The position numbers were made by a program, and so were the translations under genes. A DNA stretch of 64,000 nucleotides from Clostridiales bacterium (GTDB lineage: Bacteria > Bacillota > Clostridia > Saccharofermentanales > DTU023): NCBI GenBank assembly GCA_028724525.1, contig JAQYCV010000016.1:16992-80991 (forward strand), given 5' to 3'. Under the pieces are notes generated by a model. The model made no database searches and had not been told where the DNA came from. It worked only from the letters and a program-made list of their open reading frames with translations. Shown one piece after another: positions 9,201 through 15,610 of the stretch. The number at the start of each line of letters is the position of its first letter. The first letter of the stretch is position 1.

Positions 9201-9556
9201 AAACTGTCCAGGGGAATTTCCGCTCCCTGGAAGGCATATTGGTCGCCCGAGGCGATCAAAATTGTGGAAGCATCCCCACCAGCTGCCAGAAGGTCCTTGC
9301 GATAGACCAGGGGTTCAAAGCCCCCATGAATCAAGAGATTATCCGCTCCCAGACTGGTGAGATTGATGCCCGTGCCAACCACCGCCTGGCGGCTGGCCTC
9401 CCCTCCTATGGCAATTTCAAAGACCCGGTCGCCAGAGGCCGGCCCCGTGACAAAGCGAACCAAGGCCAGGGCAGGCAGGGTAACAGCCAGGAGGCAGGCA
9501 AAGAAAATCCAAAGATAGCGCTTTTTGAAAGGACGTTTGAAGATCAGCTGCCACAT
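6233..9556 (-). CDS. Very large membrane-anchored beta-propeller / glycosidase-like surface protein
   Basis: 1107 residues. The N-terminal KRPFKKRYLWIFFACLLAVTLPALAL is a basic stretch plus one membrane anchor, with the rest presumably outside. Residues about 60-500 show propeller-like repeats with two Asp-box motifs (LYRSADGQTW, LYESSDAGKSW). Residues about 600-720 resemble a carbohydrate-binding jelly roll (DAYVEADL, AQYSVLFIIPW, HFNLDSVRLV). From about 730 (LAELEPSILRLAYLP) to the end it resembles a degenerate alpha-L-arabinofuranosidase-like barrel with a C-terminal beta domain (TRLYVVNLGQEVELF). I see no certain catalytic pair. It starts 3 bp after the CPBP protease gene stop, so it is probably coupled. 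A role in envelope polysaccharide is possible but unproven. Confidence 0.65.
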   Translation of the reverse strand: MWQLIFKRPFKKRYLWIFFACLLAVTLPALALVRFVTGPASGDRVFEIAIGGEASRQAVVGTGINLTSLGADNLLIHGGFEPLVYRKDLLAAGGDASTILIASGDQYAFQGAEIPLDSFFDGASFRVLSNRGGQVQVKHSGQVISCLPEQISAFHSYDLPLAASPDLSWQDCLEQEGKLYLAGSQGYILTQPRGDAQLFQTESKQDFIQLAAGDQGPLALDRSGCIYQLTSEGLADFYQPDIKANAPAAKPSAASLYSFYGRAPQQGKGDLPAHCPPLRPLGRPQARDTMFKSLVSLRVSAEDQAETMILALNGRGQIYGSPASKADFQPLDFFADQRVEQMFQADDYVYVRTEAPGLYRSADGQTWSELLTAQTPDMKQLAPQDWLCLSSWQGKLFLGGWGGQALLWDPQTDLKVTLDPRLLVPEGTLPDFIDCLMISDQHLLLVDQKGQLYESSDAGKSWQVRKSGVRNIFLSSDANLILSQDQGLLSSAILGVQILTDPPLEEASYAAGDLVRLEQQSPLPRDRIRQHELEARSSQEQKFQDSEVVLGDWYGSPNAIVQPVLDQVPPLGGQASLALARHAEAVSASDPAGDTSLSPDQLSAGNPSKRQLQGIYSGSFLPDTGKFNFQDLRLSQPLTAESLGLMQGNSAFELTFWAKADSPDAYVEADLTGPNMPSDPVRRYLTEDWAQYSVLFIIPWSVAENSDLRLNFDFSQADHFNLDSVRLVKADRDSPYQADLRRLAELEPSILRLAYLPLGQAGLPTEYYLAPEGQYLFTDEAGLVPVYAGSLRQALQVTEEAKASPWICLSSNIEETELRHLMQYLFGSRQSEYGLRRLQDGSISRWNEVFDTIYLEFTEDALSNFNTDRERSAFVDWAIDLISSTPEYELVSHQLVFVDGMHYQEGSLLSLADASAADYGPVVTVANQEELDQVREDRLATFLRDPLRLAASRPDLYRSLEGGESQRLADYLAQNLQSLGREAVMALPNMSRDASGLPPKILTALTQASQGLAGHTPYKVKISGYEEGEPQSLLALAFASRKETRLYVVNLGQEVELFRLRDTVPEASQIWEYDWDGQLLSYQTAGWRQKTYTILPGAVLVMSTPAR

Positions 9557-9559
9557 AGA

Positions 9560-10552
9560 CTAAGACAGCCGAGGTCTGCGGACCAGACGAAGGCCCAAGT
9601 AGATCAGAAAGCTAAGCAGAGCCAGGACTTCCAGAATAAAGACGCCTTGGACCAAGGCAGAATCCTCGCCAACCAGTATGGGGAGGCCACCACCCAAGAA
9701 GTTAAAGAGGACATGGGAGGCGATCGACAGGAGGATACTTTGGCTCTTGTAGTAGATATAGCCAATGACCAGGCCCAGGACAAAGGCATAGACGGATTGA
9801 ATAAAATTCGCGTGGATCAGGCCAAAAATGGCGGCCTGGATGAGGATAGCCGTCCGATCTGAGCAAATCTGCCTCAGCTCCCCCATCACCACGCCCCGGT
9901 AAATCAGTTCCTCCATAATCGGGACGAAAATGCAGGTCGCCAGGAGGGCGAGACCGACATTAACCTGGTCATCCGCAATCATGTTCATGACCTCTTCGTA
10001 GACTTTCACGCGGGAGGCTATAAAGGCAGAATACTGGGAAGCCCAATCTAGGAAATGTAGCCAGGCCATCGCCAGGCCCTGGGCAGCCAGGAGGGCCCAG
10101 AGAGACCAGGCCCAGGCTGGGCTTTGGGGCTTTTCTGTCATAATGGCATAGGGATTGGACTTGCGCCGCTTCCGCAAATAGAAGCTGGTAAGGGGGATCA
10201 GCAGGCAGGCAACAAGCAGGCTGGTTAAGGCTGTATGGTCCGCCGACAGCATCTCTACTTGGATTTGCTCCCAAAAGGGAGATCCAGGCTGCAAATCGGG
10301 CAGGTCGCCCGGCGTATTTGCCGAGAAACGGGGCATAAACAAGGCGACCGTCAGAAGCAAGAAGGCCAGGGCCATGACGACCTGGTGTAAGAGGATAAAG
10401 CCCAGGGCCCGCAAGATATTGCGAGTGGGTGAGACCGCCACCGGCCCTTGGCGGGGCGGAGTCTCCTCCAAGCTGTCGTGCTGGTAAAGAGGCGCAGAGC
10501 CTGCAGTTGCTTGCGGAATATCTTGATCTTTAACGGGCTTGAGCGGGTCCAT
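9560..10552 (-). CDS. CPBP family intramembrane metalloprotease (CAAX/Abi type)
   Basis: 330 residues with about eight hydrophobic segments. The family motifs are present: EELIYRGVVMGELR (EExxxR), LIHANFIQ (FxxxH-like) and SHVLFNFLGG (HxxxN). I chose ATG 10552 because AAAAGGAACTCCAAA precedes it; a longer reading would need TTG at 10600. The start lies inside the end of the upstream DUF1292 gene (23 bp overlap) and the gene ends 3 bp before the large surface-protein gene, so the three are an operon. The first 60 residues are polar and cytoplasmic. CPBP proteins act in protein maturation or bacteriocin immunity; the target here is unknown. Confidence 0.85.
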   Translation of the reverse strand: MDPLKPVKDQDIPQATAGSAPLYQHDSLEETPPRQGPVAVSPTRNILRALGFILLHQVVMALAFLLLTVALFMPRFSANTPGDLPDLQPGSPFWEQIQVEMLSADHTALTSLLVACLLIPLTSFYLRKRRKSNPYAIMTEKPQSPAWAWSLWALLAAQGLAMAWLHFLDWASQYSAFIASRVKVYEEVMNMIADDQVNVGLALLATCIFVPIMEELIYRGVVMGELRQICSDRTAILIQAAIFGLIHANFIQSVYAFVLGLVIGYIYYKSQSILLSIASHVLFNFLGGGLPILVGEDSALVQGVFILEVLALLSFLIYLGLRLVRRPRLS

Positions 10553-10874
10553 TTTGGAGTTCCTTTTGGGCTTCCTGATAGCGTTGGAAAAAGAGCTCAA
10601 AGACTAGCTCCAATTCCTGAGGGTTACGGATAGAGCAGAAATACCGGGAGCCGTCCTCGCCCCGGTAGCTCCGCATCAGCACAATCTCGGGCTCTCCCTT
10701 GCGGTTAAGATCCGCTTGGTAATGATACATGACCCCGTACTCGCGGTTGCGGAATTCGAAGACGTCAATAACCGAAACATAATATTCCCGGCCGTTGGAC
10801 TCATCCGTAATCACGGCCAGGACATTATCTTCCGCTTGACTGGAGGGGGAGAAAGGCTGTTTAGCAGGCGACAT
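10530..10874 (-). CDS. DUF1292 family protein
   Basis: 114 residues, acidic and soluble, with the DUF1292 pattern: NVLAVITDESNGREYYVSVIDVFEF followed by a YHYQADLNRKGEPEIVLMRSY segment and a LELVFELFFQRYQE helix. DUF1292 proteins (YrzB-like) are often encoded next to ireB and ruvX in Bacillota, as here, but have no assigned biochemical function. It begins 2 bp after the stop of another DUF1292-type gene. Confidence 0.75.
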   Translation of the reverse strand: MSPAKQPFSPSSQAEDNVLAVITDESNGREYYVSVIDVFEFRNREYGVMYHYQADLNRKGEPEIVLMRSYRGEDGSRYFCSIRNPQELELVFELFFQRYQEAQKELQNGPAQAR

Positions 10875-10876
10875 GC

Positions 10877-11260
10877 TTAGTCCTCGTCGTCCTCATCCTC
10901 GTCGTCATCATCTGCGAAGAATTCATCAAGAATTTGCTCGTAGGCATCGTAGATCTTGTCAACTTCATCTTCCGCCAGGGTCTCGATGTAGGCTTCATCA
11001 TTTTCATCAAAGCCCATGCGAGCAATGAAATACTCATCTGCCTCTTCATCATCTGGCACTAAAACGGCGTAGTCCTCATCTTCAAAGTCAAATTGGTCCG
11101 CTAGGAAAAAACTGTGGATTTCACCGGTCTCGGGATCCTCAAGTTCCAAGATGGGGTCAGACTCATCTATATCGCAGTCGTCACAATGGTCGTGGTCACA
11201 GTGAGGGGCACCACACTGGTGGTCATCATGGTTAAAGAAGGGATGTAGGTAAAAATGCAT
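10877..11260 (-). CDS. DUF1292-like acidic protein with His/Cys-rich N-terminus
   Basis: 127 residues. The first 30 residues contain a dense metal-ligand cluster (HPFFNHDDHQCGAPHCDHDH followed by CDDCD), which is unusual for the family. The middle (PETGEIHSFFLADQFDFEDEDYAVLVP) fits DUF1292, and the last 13 residues are almost all Asp/Glu. The ATG has GGAGATTCCT upstream. The gene is divergent from ireB with about 180 bp between and is the first of a four-gene minus-strand operon ending in the large surface protein. The family placement is fairly safe. Metal binding by the N-terminus is my inference. Confidence 0.72.
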   Translation of the reverse strand: MHFYLHPFFNHDDHQCGAPHCDHDHCDDCDIDESDPILELEDPETGEIHSFFLADQFDFEDEDYAVLVPDDEEADEYFIARMGFDENDEAYIETLAEDEVDKIYDAYEQILDEFFADDDDEDEDDED

Positions 11261-11442
11261 AGGAATCTCCTATCTCCGCGCTCTGGCGCGGCAAGCTTAT
11301 TTGCCGGGTTTGCTAGGCTGTCCCAACTAAAGAAATTATAGCATAGGGGGGCCGACAATTAAGCTTAGAGGCCAGGATCTCCTGAAAGTCTCTGGCCATT
11401 TATGTTAGAATTTATTTGATCAAACTTGTAAGGGAGGCCGCT

Positions 11443-11706
11443 ATGAACAATAGTGAAACTGCCCGCTTCGTTTTAGGCGGTGACCGCAAAAAGCAAGCTG
11501 GAGAAATTATGTCAGAGGTCATGTCCGCCCTGGAAGAAAAGGGTTATAACCCCATTAACCAACTCGTGGGTTATTTTGTCTCTGGCGATCCGACCTATAT
11601 TACCAACCATAAGGGAGCTCGGGCCACCATCCGCCAAATGGAGCGGGACGAACTCCTGGAAGTGATCATCAGCGATTATATCGAAAAACTCACGAGTGGC
11701 AACTAA
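11443..11706 (+). CDS. ireB: IreB family regulatory phosphoprotein
   Basis: 87 residues, matching the IreB (former DUF965) family along its length: SETARFVLGGDRKKQAGEIM, GYNPINQLVGYFVSGDPTYI, and AR(A)TIRQMERDELLEVII. In Enterococcus, IreB is a substrate of the Ser/Thr kinase IreK and affects cephalosporin tolerance. The start at 11443 is preceded by AAGGGAGGCCGCT; a longer reading to 11416 has no such site. It overlaps ruvX by 11 bp, the usual Bacillota order. Confidence 0.93.
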   Translation: MNNSETARFVLGGDRKKQAGEIMSEVMSALEEKGYNPINQLVGYFVSGDPTYITNHKGARATIRQMERDELLEVIISDYIEKLTSGN

Positions 11707-12124
11707 TTATTCCCGTATTTTAGCTTTAGACTATGGCACTGTCCGCGTGGGCGTTGCCATTTCTGACCCTTTGGGCATGCTGGCCCGCCGTTTAGAAACC
11801 ATTGACCGCCAGGGCTCAGATGACCGGGTGATTGCCCGTGTCCAAGAAATCTGCCAGGCCTATGGGGTCAAACAAATTGTCCTGGGCCTACCTTTAAGAA
11901 CAGATGACCAGCCTGGAGAGCGGGAGGCAGATACCCGCCGTTTCGGGGCCGACCTGGCCGCGGCAACTGGCCTAGAAATTATCTGGCAGGATGAGCGTTA
12001 CACCTCTATCCTGGCCGAGGAAATCATGCGACAAACCAAGGTCAAAGAAAAAGACCGCAAAAAGGTCATAGACCAAATTGCGGCCGAAATTATTCTCCAA
12101 GATTATCTCAATAGTAAAATTTAA
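11696..12124 (+). CDS. ruvX: Holliday junction resolvase / pre-16S rRNA nuclease (RuvX, YqgF)
   Basis: 142 residues with the RNase H-like fold of the YqgF family: ILALDYGTVRVGVAISDP with the first catalytic Asp, QIVLGLPLRTD, and WQDERYTSILAE, then a segment ending in KKVIDQIAAEIILQDYL. It is thought to mature the 5' end of 16S rRNA or to resolve Holliday junctions. The start codon is GTG inside the end of ireB. The gene faces the C69 dipeptidase gene tail to tail, 46 bp apart. Confidence 0.92.
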   Translation: MATNYSRILALDYGTVRVGVAISDPLGMLARRLETIDRQGSDDRVIARVQEICQAYGVKQIVLGLPLRTDDQPGEREADTRRFGADLAAATGLEIIWQDERYTSILAEEIMRQTKVKEKDRKKVIDQIAAEIILQDYLNSKI

Positions 12125-12170
12125 GCTTTAGCTGGAGTCCAAGCGCTAGCAGGGCCCAGCCTTAGCTGTC

Positions 12171-13673
12171 CTAAGCGTCCGACCGCTTATAGGCACATTT
12201 CATCTGGTCGGAAGCAAGCCCCAGGACCTTATCGAGCAGGTCATAGCTGGCCTTTTTCGCTTCCGCCGCAATTTCATCATTGGCCTTGGCCAAATACTCA
12301 CGAGTTGTTTTCGTGTCCCAGGTGGGATCGTAGCCCTGGTCATAGCGGTGGATGATTTCCCAGCCCTTGGTCTGGAGCTTCAACTGATAGCGCTCAATGA
12401 GATTGCTACAGTCGCTGTAGTGGGCATCTGCTATAGCCGCAATCAAGCGGTTAACCCAATAGAAGCTTTCTGTCGTGACCAAGTGGTCGGTCTGGCCCAA
12501 ATAGTCGGGAGTCCTGTCTACATTGGCATAGAAGGGCAAGAAGGCATTAAAGATATTAGAGCCCAAGGCCAGCCATTCCAGGCACTGGATTGCTTCTGGC
12601 TGATAGGGGCGGATGTGGCCCAGGCCCAAGAAGTTATTGCGGTTGATTCCAATGGGGCGGTACTTGCCCTTGGTATCTTCGCTGCCGTGCTTGCCATAGG
12701 GGTCATAGGGAGTCCCTTGGAAGTGGTGAGACATGGTGTACTTGATATCTTCCACCGTAATCAGGCGATCGGGTTCCAGGCACCAGGGCAGGTCATCAGA
12801 TTCTGGACGGTAGTCGGCATCAGGGCCATCCCAGAGGGCGGCGCTGGGGCTCAAGTAGCGCTGGAGAACCCAGGCCCGAGGTGTATTGTAGACGTGGTCC
12901 GCGTCGCTGTGGGAGCCAAAGGCATCTCGGGGATTGAGGCTACCGTCTAAGGAAAGGTCCAGATGGTACTGGTCAATAAAGTCTTCCAGGTCAGCCGAAC
13001 AGAGATACTCCACCTGTTCGCCAAAAGCATCATCCAGGTCAAAGTAATCCAGACCCAATTGGTTGGGCATAATGACATAGCATTCATCGGGCACCTTGCG
13101 GGCAATCCAGTGATGGCCACCAATAGTTTCCAGCCACCAAATTTCTTCCACATCCTGGAAGGCAATCCCATTCATCTCATAGGTACCGTATTCTTCCAGG
13201 AGGCTACCTAGGCGGAGAACGCCTTCACGGGCAGAGTTAATGTAGGGTAAGACCAGACTGACCATATCTTCTTCCCCGATTCCGCCAGCTCTTTCCGGCT
13301 GGTAGTCTGGGTCTCCCTCCTGGCCTTGGGCCTTGCGGTAGGTCACCAGAGGATCTGCGCTCAGAACTCGCTCGTTGGAGGTCAAAGTTTCTGTCGCGGT
13401 CATGAAGACATTGGCATCATTAAAACCACAGGCCCCCCAGATCCCTTCTTCCGGGGTCGCATTGGGCATGAGGGTGTAGCGCTGAGGGTTATCGGGCAGG
13501 TCCAACTCCAACTTGGAGAGGACAGATTTGTAGCGGCGGGGCTGGTCTTCGGACTGGACCACCCGGAAATTTTTGGGGTTATAGGCGCCTGCGCCGGAAT
13601 CTTCGTTGCGGGCCACCAGGGTAGATCCATCATAAGAGGCCAGTTTGCCTACTAGAATCGTCGTACAAGGCAT
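12171..13673 (-). CDS. C69 family dipeptidase (PepD-like)
   Basis: 500 residues. The N-terminus MPCTTILVG followed by DGSTLVARNEDSG is the signature of the C69 (U34) Ntn-hydrolase family: the Cys at position 3 becomes the nucleophile after removal of the residues before it. Internal family landmarks include WWLETIGGHHWIA with IPDECYV-like VPDECYVIMPNQL, and YTMSHHFQGTPYDPY. The length fits PepD/PepDA dipeptidases. It is monocistronic on the minus strand and convergent with ruvX. It probably works in cytoplasmic peptide turnover. Confidence 0.92.
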   Translation of the reverse strand: MPCTTILVGKLASYDGSTLVARNEDSGAGAYNPKNFRVVQSEDQPRRYKSVLSKLELDLPDNPQRYTLMPNATPEEGIWGACGFNDANVFMTATETLTSNERVLSADPLVTYRKAQGQEGDPDYQPERAGGIGEEDMVSLVLPYINSAREGVLRLGSLLEEYGTYEMNGIAFQDVEEIWWLETIGGHHWIARKVPDECYVIMPNQLGLDYFDLDDAFGEQVEYLCSADLEDFIDQYHLDLSLDGSLNPRDAFGSHSDADHVYNTPRAWVLQRYLSPSAALWDGPDADYRPESDDLPWCLEPDRLITVEDIKYTMSHHFQGTPYDPYGKHGSEDTKGKYRPIGINRNNFLGLGHIRPYQPEAIQCLEWLALGSNIFNAFLPFYANVDRTPDYLGQTDHLVTTESFYWVNRLIAAIADAHYSDCSNLIERYQLKLQTKGWEIIHRYDQGYDPTWDTKTTREYLAKANDEIAAEAKKASYDLLDKVLGLASDQMKCAYKRSDA

Positions 13674-13780
13674 GTCGTTACCAACTTTCTAAATCCCGCC
13701 TCTTTCCGCAGATGTTTTGGAGAAAGGAGACGGCCTGCTGCGTGTCTATAAAAATTTACAGCTGGTCTTATGATAATACT

Positions 13781-15202
13781 TTATGCCGGGAGGGGCGAGC
13801 CGATCAGGTCCAGGGGTCGGCAGATTAAAAGCTCACCTGCCAGGTCTTCTACCTGGGCCCACCAGAGTTGCCCTTGCTGGCCTTGGGAGCCGGAATCCTG
13901 CTTCGAGAAAAAAACCTGAGCGGGCAGATAATGGGCCGTATAGCCCGAAAAAGCTAAGCTGTCTTCCCCCTTTTGGGCCTGGACTAAGGACTCCGGACCT
14001 AGGGGCTGCTCCAAGATCACTTCTACTTCCCTCCCCAGATATTTGGCCGCATTGCTAGCGGCTAGCTCTTGAGCCAGGGCCTCCAGGCGGTCAGCCCGGT
14101 CCTTCTTGACCGCCTCCTCCAGTTGGGGCAGGCGGGCTGCAGGCGTATGGGGTCTGGGGGAGTAGCGGAAAATATGGATGCGGGCAAAGGCGATCTCCCG
14201 GGCAAAATCGTAGCTGGCCTGGAAGTCCTCCTCGCTTTCCCCCGGGAAGCCCACCATAATATCAGTTGTGATAGCGGGATTAGGGAAATGCTGGCGCAGG
14301 GCCTCCACGATCGCGCGATAGTCGGCCTGGCTATGGCCCCGCCCCATCAGTTTCAAGATCTTATCACTGCCAGACTGGAGAGAAATATGAAAATGGGGGC
14401 AGAGCTTGGGATTCTTACCCAGGGCCGCGACCAGGTCTTGGCTGATGGCCTGGGGCTCCAAGGAACCCAGACGCAGGCGGCCTAGGCCAGGCAGGTCGGC
14501 CAAGGCTGCTAAAAGCTCAGCCAAGGCCAGACTATCTCTCCCCTTATCGGCTTCAAAAGCTGTAATGTTAGTAGCTGTAAGAACCAGCTCCCGGTGGCCT
14601 GCCGCCAGGAGCTGGCGGGCCTCGGCCAAGATATCCTCGCGGTCTCGGCTACGGAGGGGACCACGGGCTAGCCGAATAGCACAGTAAGTGCAGTGCTGGT
14701 TACAACCATCCGCTATCTTAATTTGCGCCCGGGTTTCTTTTTGTTGGGCTAACTGCCCCAGCTCTTCATAGGCCTGGGCCTTCTGGGGGCCAGCTTGGCT
14801 AGCTTGGCCAATATTCCTCGCAGGAGAGCCTAGACCCTGATTGGCCTTGTAGCTGGCCAAGGCCTCCTGGGCTAAGGCGAGGCGGCCGTCGGTCCCAGCC
14901 CAAAAATCTGCCAAGCCTTCATCGGCTTCCAGCTGGCTATAGCAACCCATCACGACCAAGCAGGCCTCCGGGGCCTCTTTTCTGGCCCGCCGCAGGGCCT
15001 GCCGGGCCTTGCGCCCTGCCTCCGCCGTAACGGTGCAGGTATTAAAAACGATAATATCCGCTTGGGCATTGGTCTGGACTTCCCGTCCCCCCTGGCCGGC
15101 ATAAAATTGGCCAATCGCTTCCGACTCGTAGGCATTGGACTTGCAACCAAAGCTGTGCAGACAATAGCTAAAACTCTTTTGTTCTCTATCTGGATTTTTC
15201 AT
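13781..15202 (-). CDS. mtaB: tRNA (t6A37) methylthiotransferase MtaB
   Basis: 473 residues, a radical-SAM methylthiotransferase that converts t6A37 to ms2t6A37 in tRNA. The domain order is complete. The N-terminal UPF0004 domain has cysteines in HSFGCKSNAYE, FNTCTVT and VMGCYSQ. The radical-SAM centre is DGCNQHCTYCAI (CxxxCxxC), followed by HISLQSGSD, ITTDIMVGFPGE and a C-terminal TRAM-like domain. Relative to the family an extra 40-residue Ala/Gln/Gly-rich insert precedes the radical-SAM cluster. No obvious operon partner lies within 100 bp. Confidence 0.92.
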   Translation of the reverse strand: MKNPDREQKSFSYCLHSFGCKSNAYESEAIGQFYAGQGGREVQTNAQADIIVFNTCTVTAEAGRKARQALRRARKEAPEACLVVMGCYSQLEADEGLADFWAGTDGRLALAQEALASYKANQGLGSPARNIGQASQAGPQKAQAYEELGQLAQQKETRAQIKIADGCNQHCTYCAIRLARGPLRSRDREDILAEARQLLAAGHRELVLTATNITAFEADKGRDSLALAELLAALADLPGLGRLRLGSLEPQAISQDLVAALGKNPKLCPHFHISLQSGSDKILKLMGRGHSQADYRAIVEALRQHFPNPAITTDIMVGFPGESEEDFQASYDFAREIAFARIHIFRYSPRPHTPAARLPQLEEAVKKDRADRLEALAQELAASNAAKYLGREVEVILEQPLGPESLVQAQKGEDSLAFSGYTAHYLPAQVFFSKQDSGSQGQQGQLWWAQVEDLAGELLICRPLDLIGSPLPA

Positions 15203-15294
15203 ATGGACCTATTATAAATGTTTAAGCCTCCCAGGAGCTGGGCTTTTGATTGAGAAACAAGTGCAAGCTAAAGGGGCTTAGAGATTTGCAGAAA

Positions 15295-15309
15295 AGCCCT
15301 TCTAGGGCT
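15295..15309 (+). promoter_or_regulatory. Short hairpin over the leader of the HPr-like gene
   Basis: AGCCCT and AGGGCT around a TCT loop, ending 5 bases before the ATG at 15315. The only purine-rich stretch that could serve as ribosome-binding site (AGGGCTAAG) lies in the right arm, so the hairpin could hide it. Seen in the sequence; the regulatory role is inference. Confidence 0.4.
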
Positions 15310-15314
15310 AAGCT

Positions 15315-15608
15315 ATGGAATACCATATCTTAGTTAATGCGGAGGACCAAACCGTGATATTTCATGTATTGTTAGACACCGTAGACAAGGTCAAGAGATT
15401 CGTGCAAATTTCTTCCCGCTATCCCTTTGAAATTGACCTGTCCTCCGGCCGCTATGTGGTAGATGGCAAATCCATCATGGGTATCTTTTCTTTCAACCTG
15501 CAAGAGCCGGTTGAAGTCCGGATCCTGGCCCAAGACCAAGAGCAAATCCAGGCCTTCCTAGCCGACATAAAGCCGCTCATCGTGGACCAGCCCCAGCAGC
15601 CGGATTAA
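15315..15608 (+). CDS. HPr-like domain protein lacking the phosphorylated histidine
   Basis: 97 residues. The segment VQISSRYPFEIDL followed by GRYVVDGKSIMGIFSFNL aligns with the central part of PTS phosphocarrier HPr, including KSIMG, which surrounds the regulatory Ser46. The HARPA active-site segment is absent; by alignment a Thr in LLDTVDKVKR stands where His15 would be. It therefore cannot relay phosphate from enzyme I. Such HPr-like proteins are common in Clostridia and of unclear role. It stands alone between mtaB and rnr, facing rnr tail to tail with 2 bp between. Confidence 0.75.
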   Translation: MEYHILVNAEDQTVIFHVLLDTVDKVKRFVQISSRYPFEIDLSSGRYVVDGKSIMGIFSFNLQEPVEVRILAQDQEQIQAFLADIKPLIVDQPQQPD

Positions 15609-15610
15609 GC

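Noticed and set aside
9092..9862. 256-residue plus-strand open frame
   Set aside because: It lies antisense across two well-supported minus-strand genes (the surface protein and the CPBP protease), has no recognisable domain and has no ribosome-binding site.
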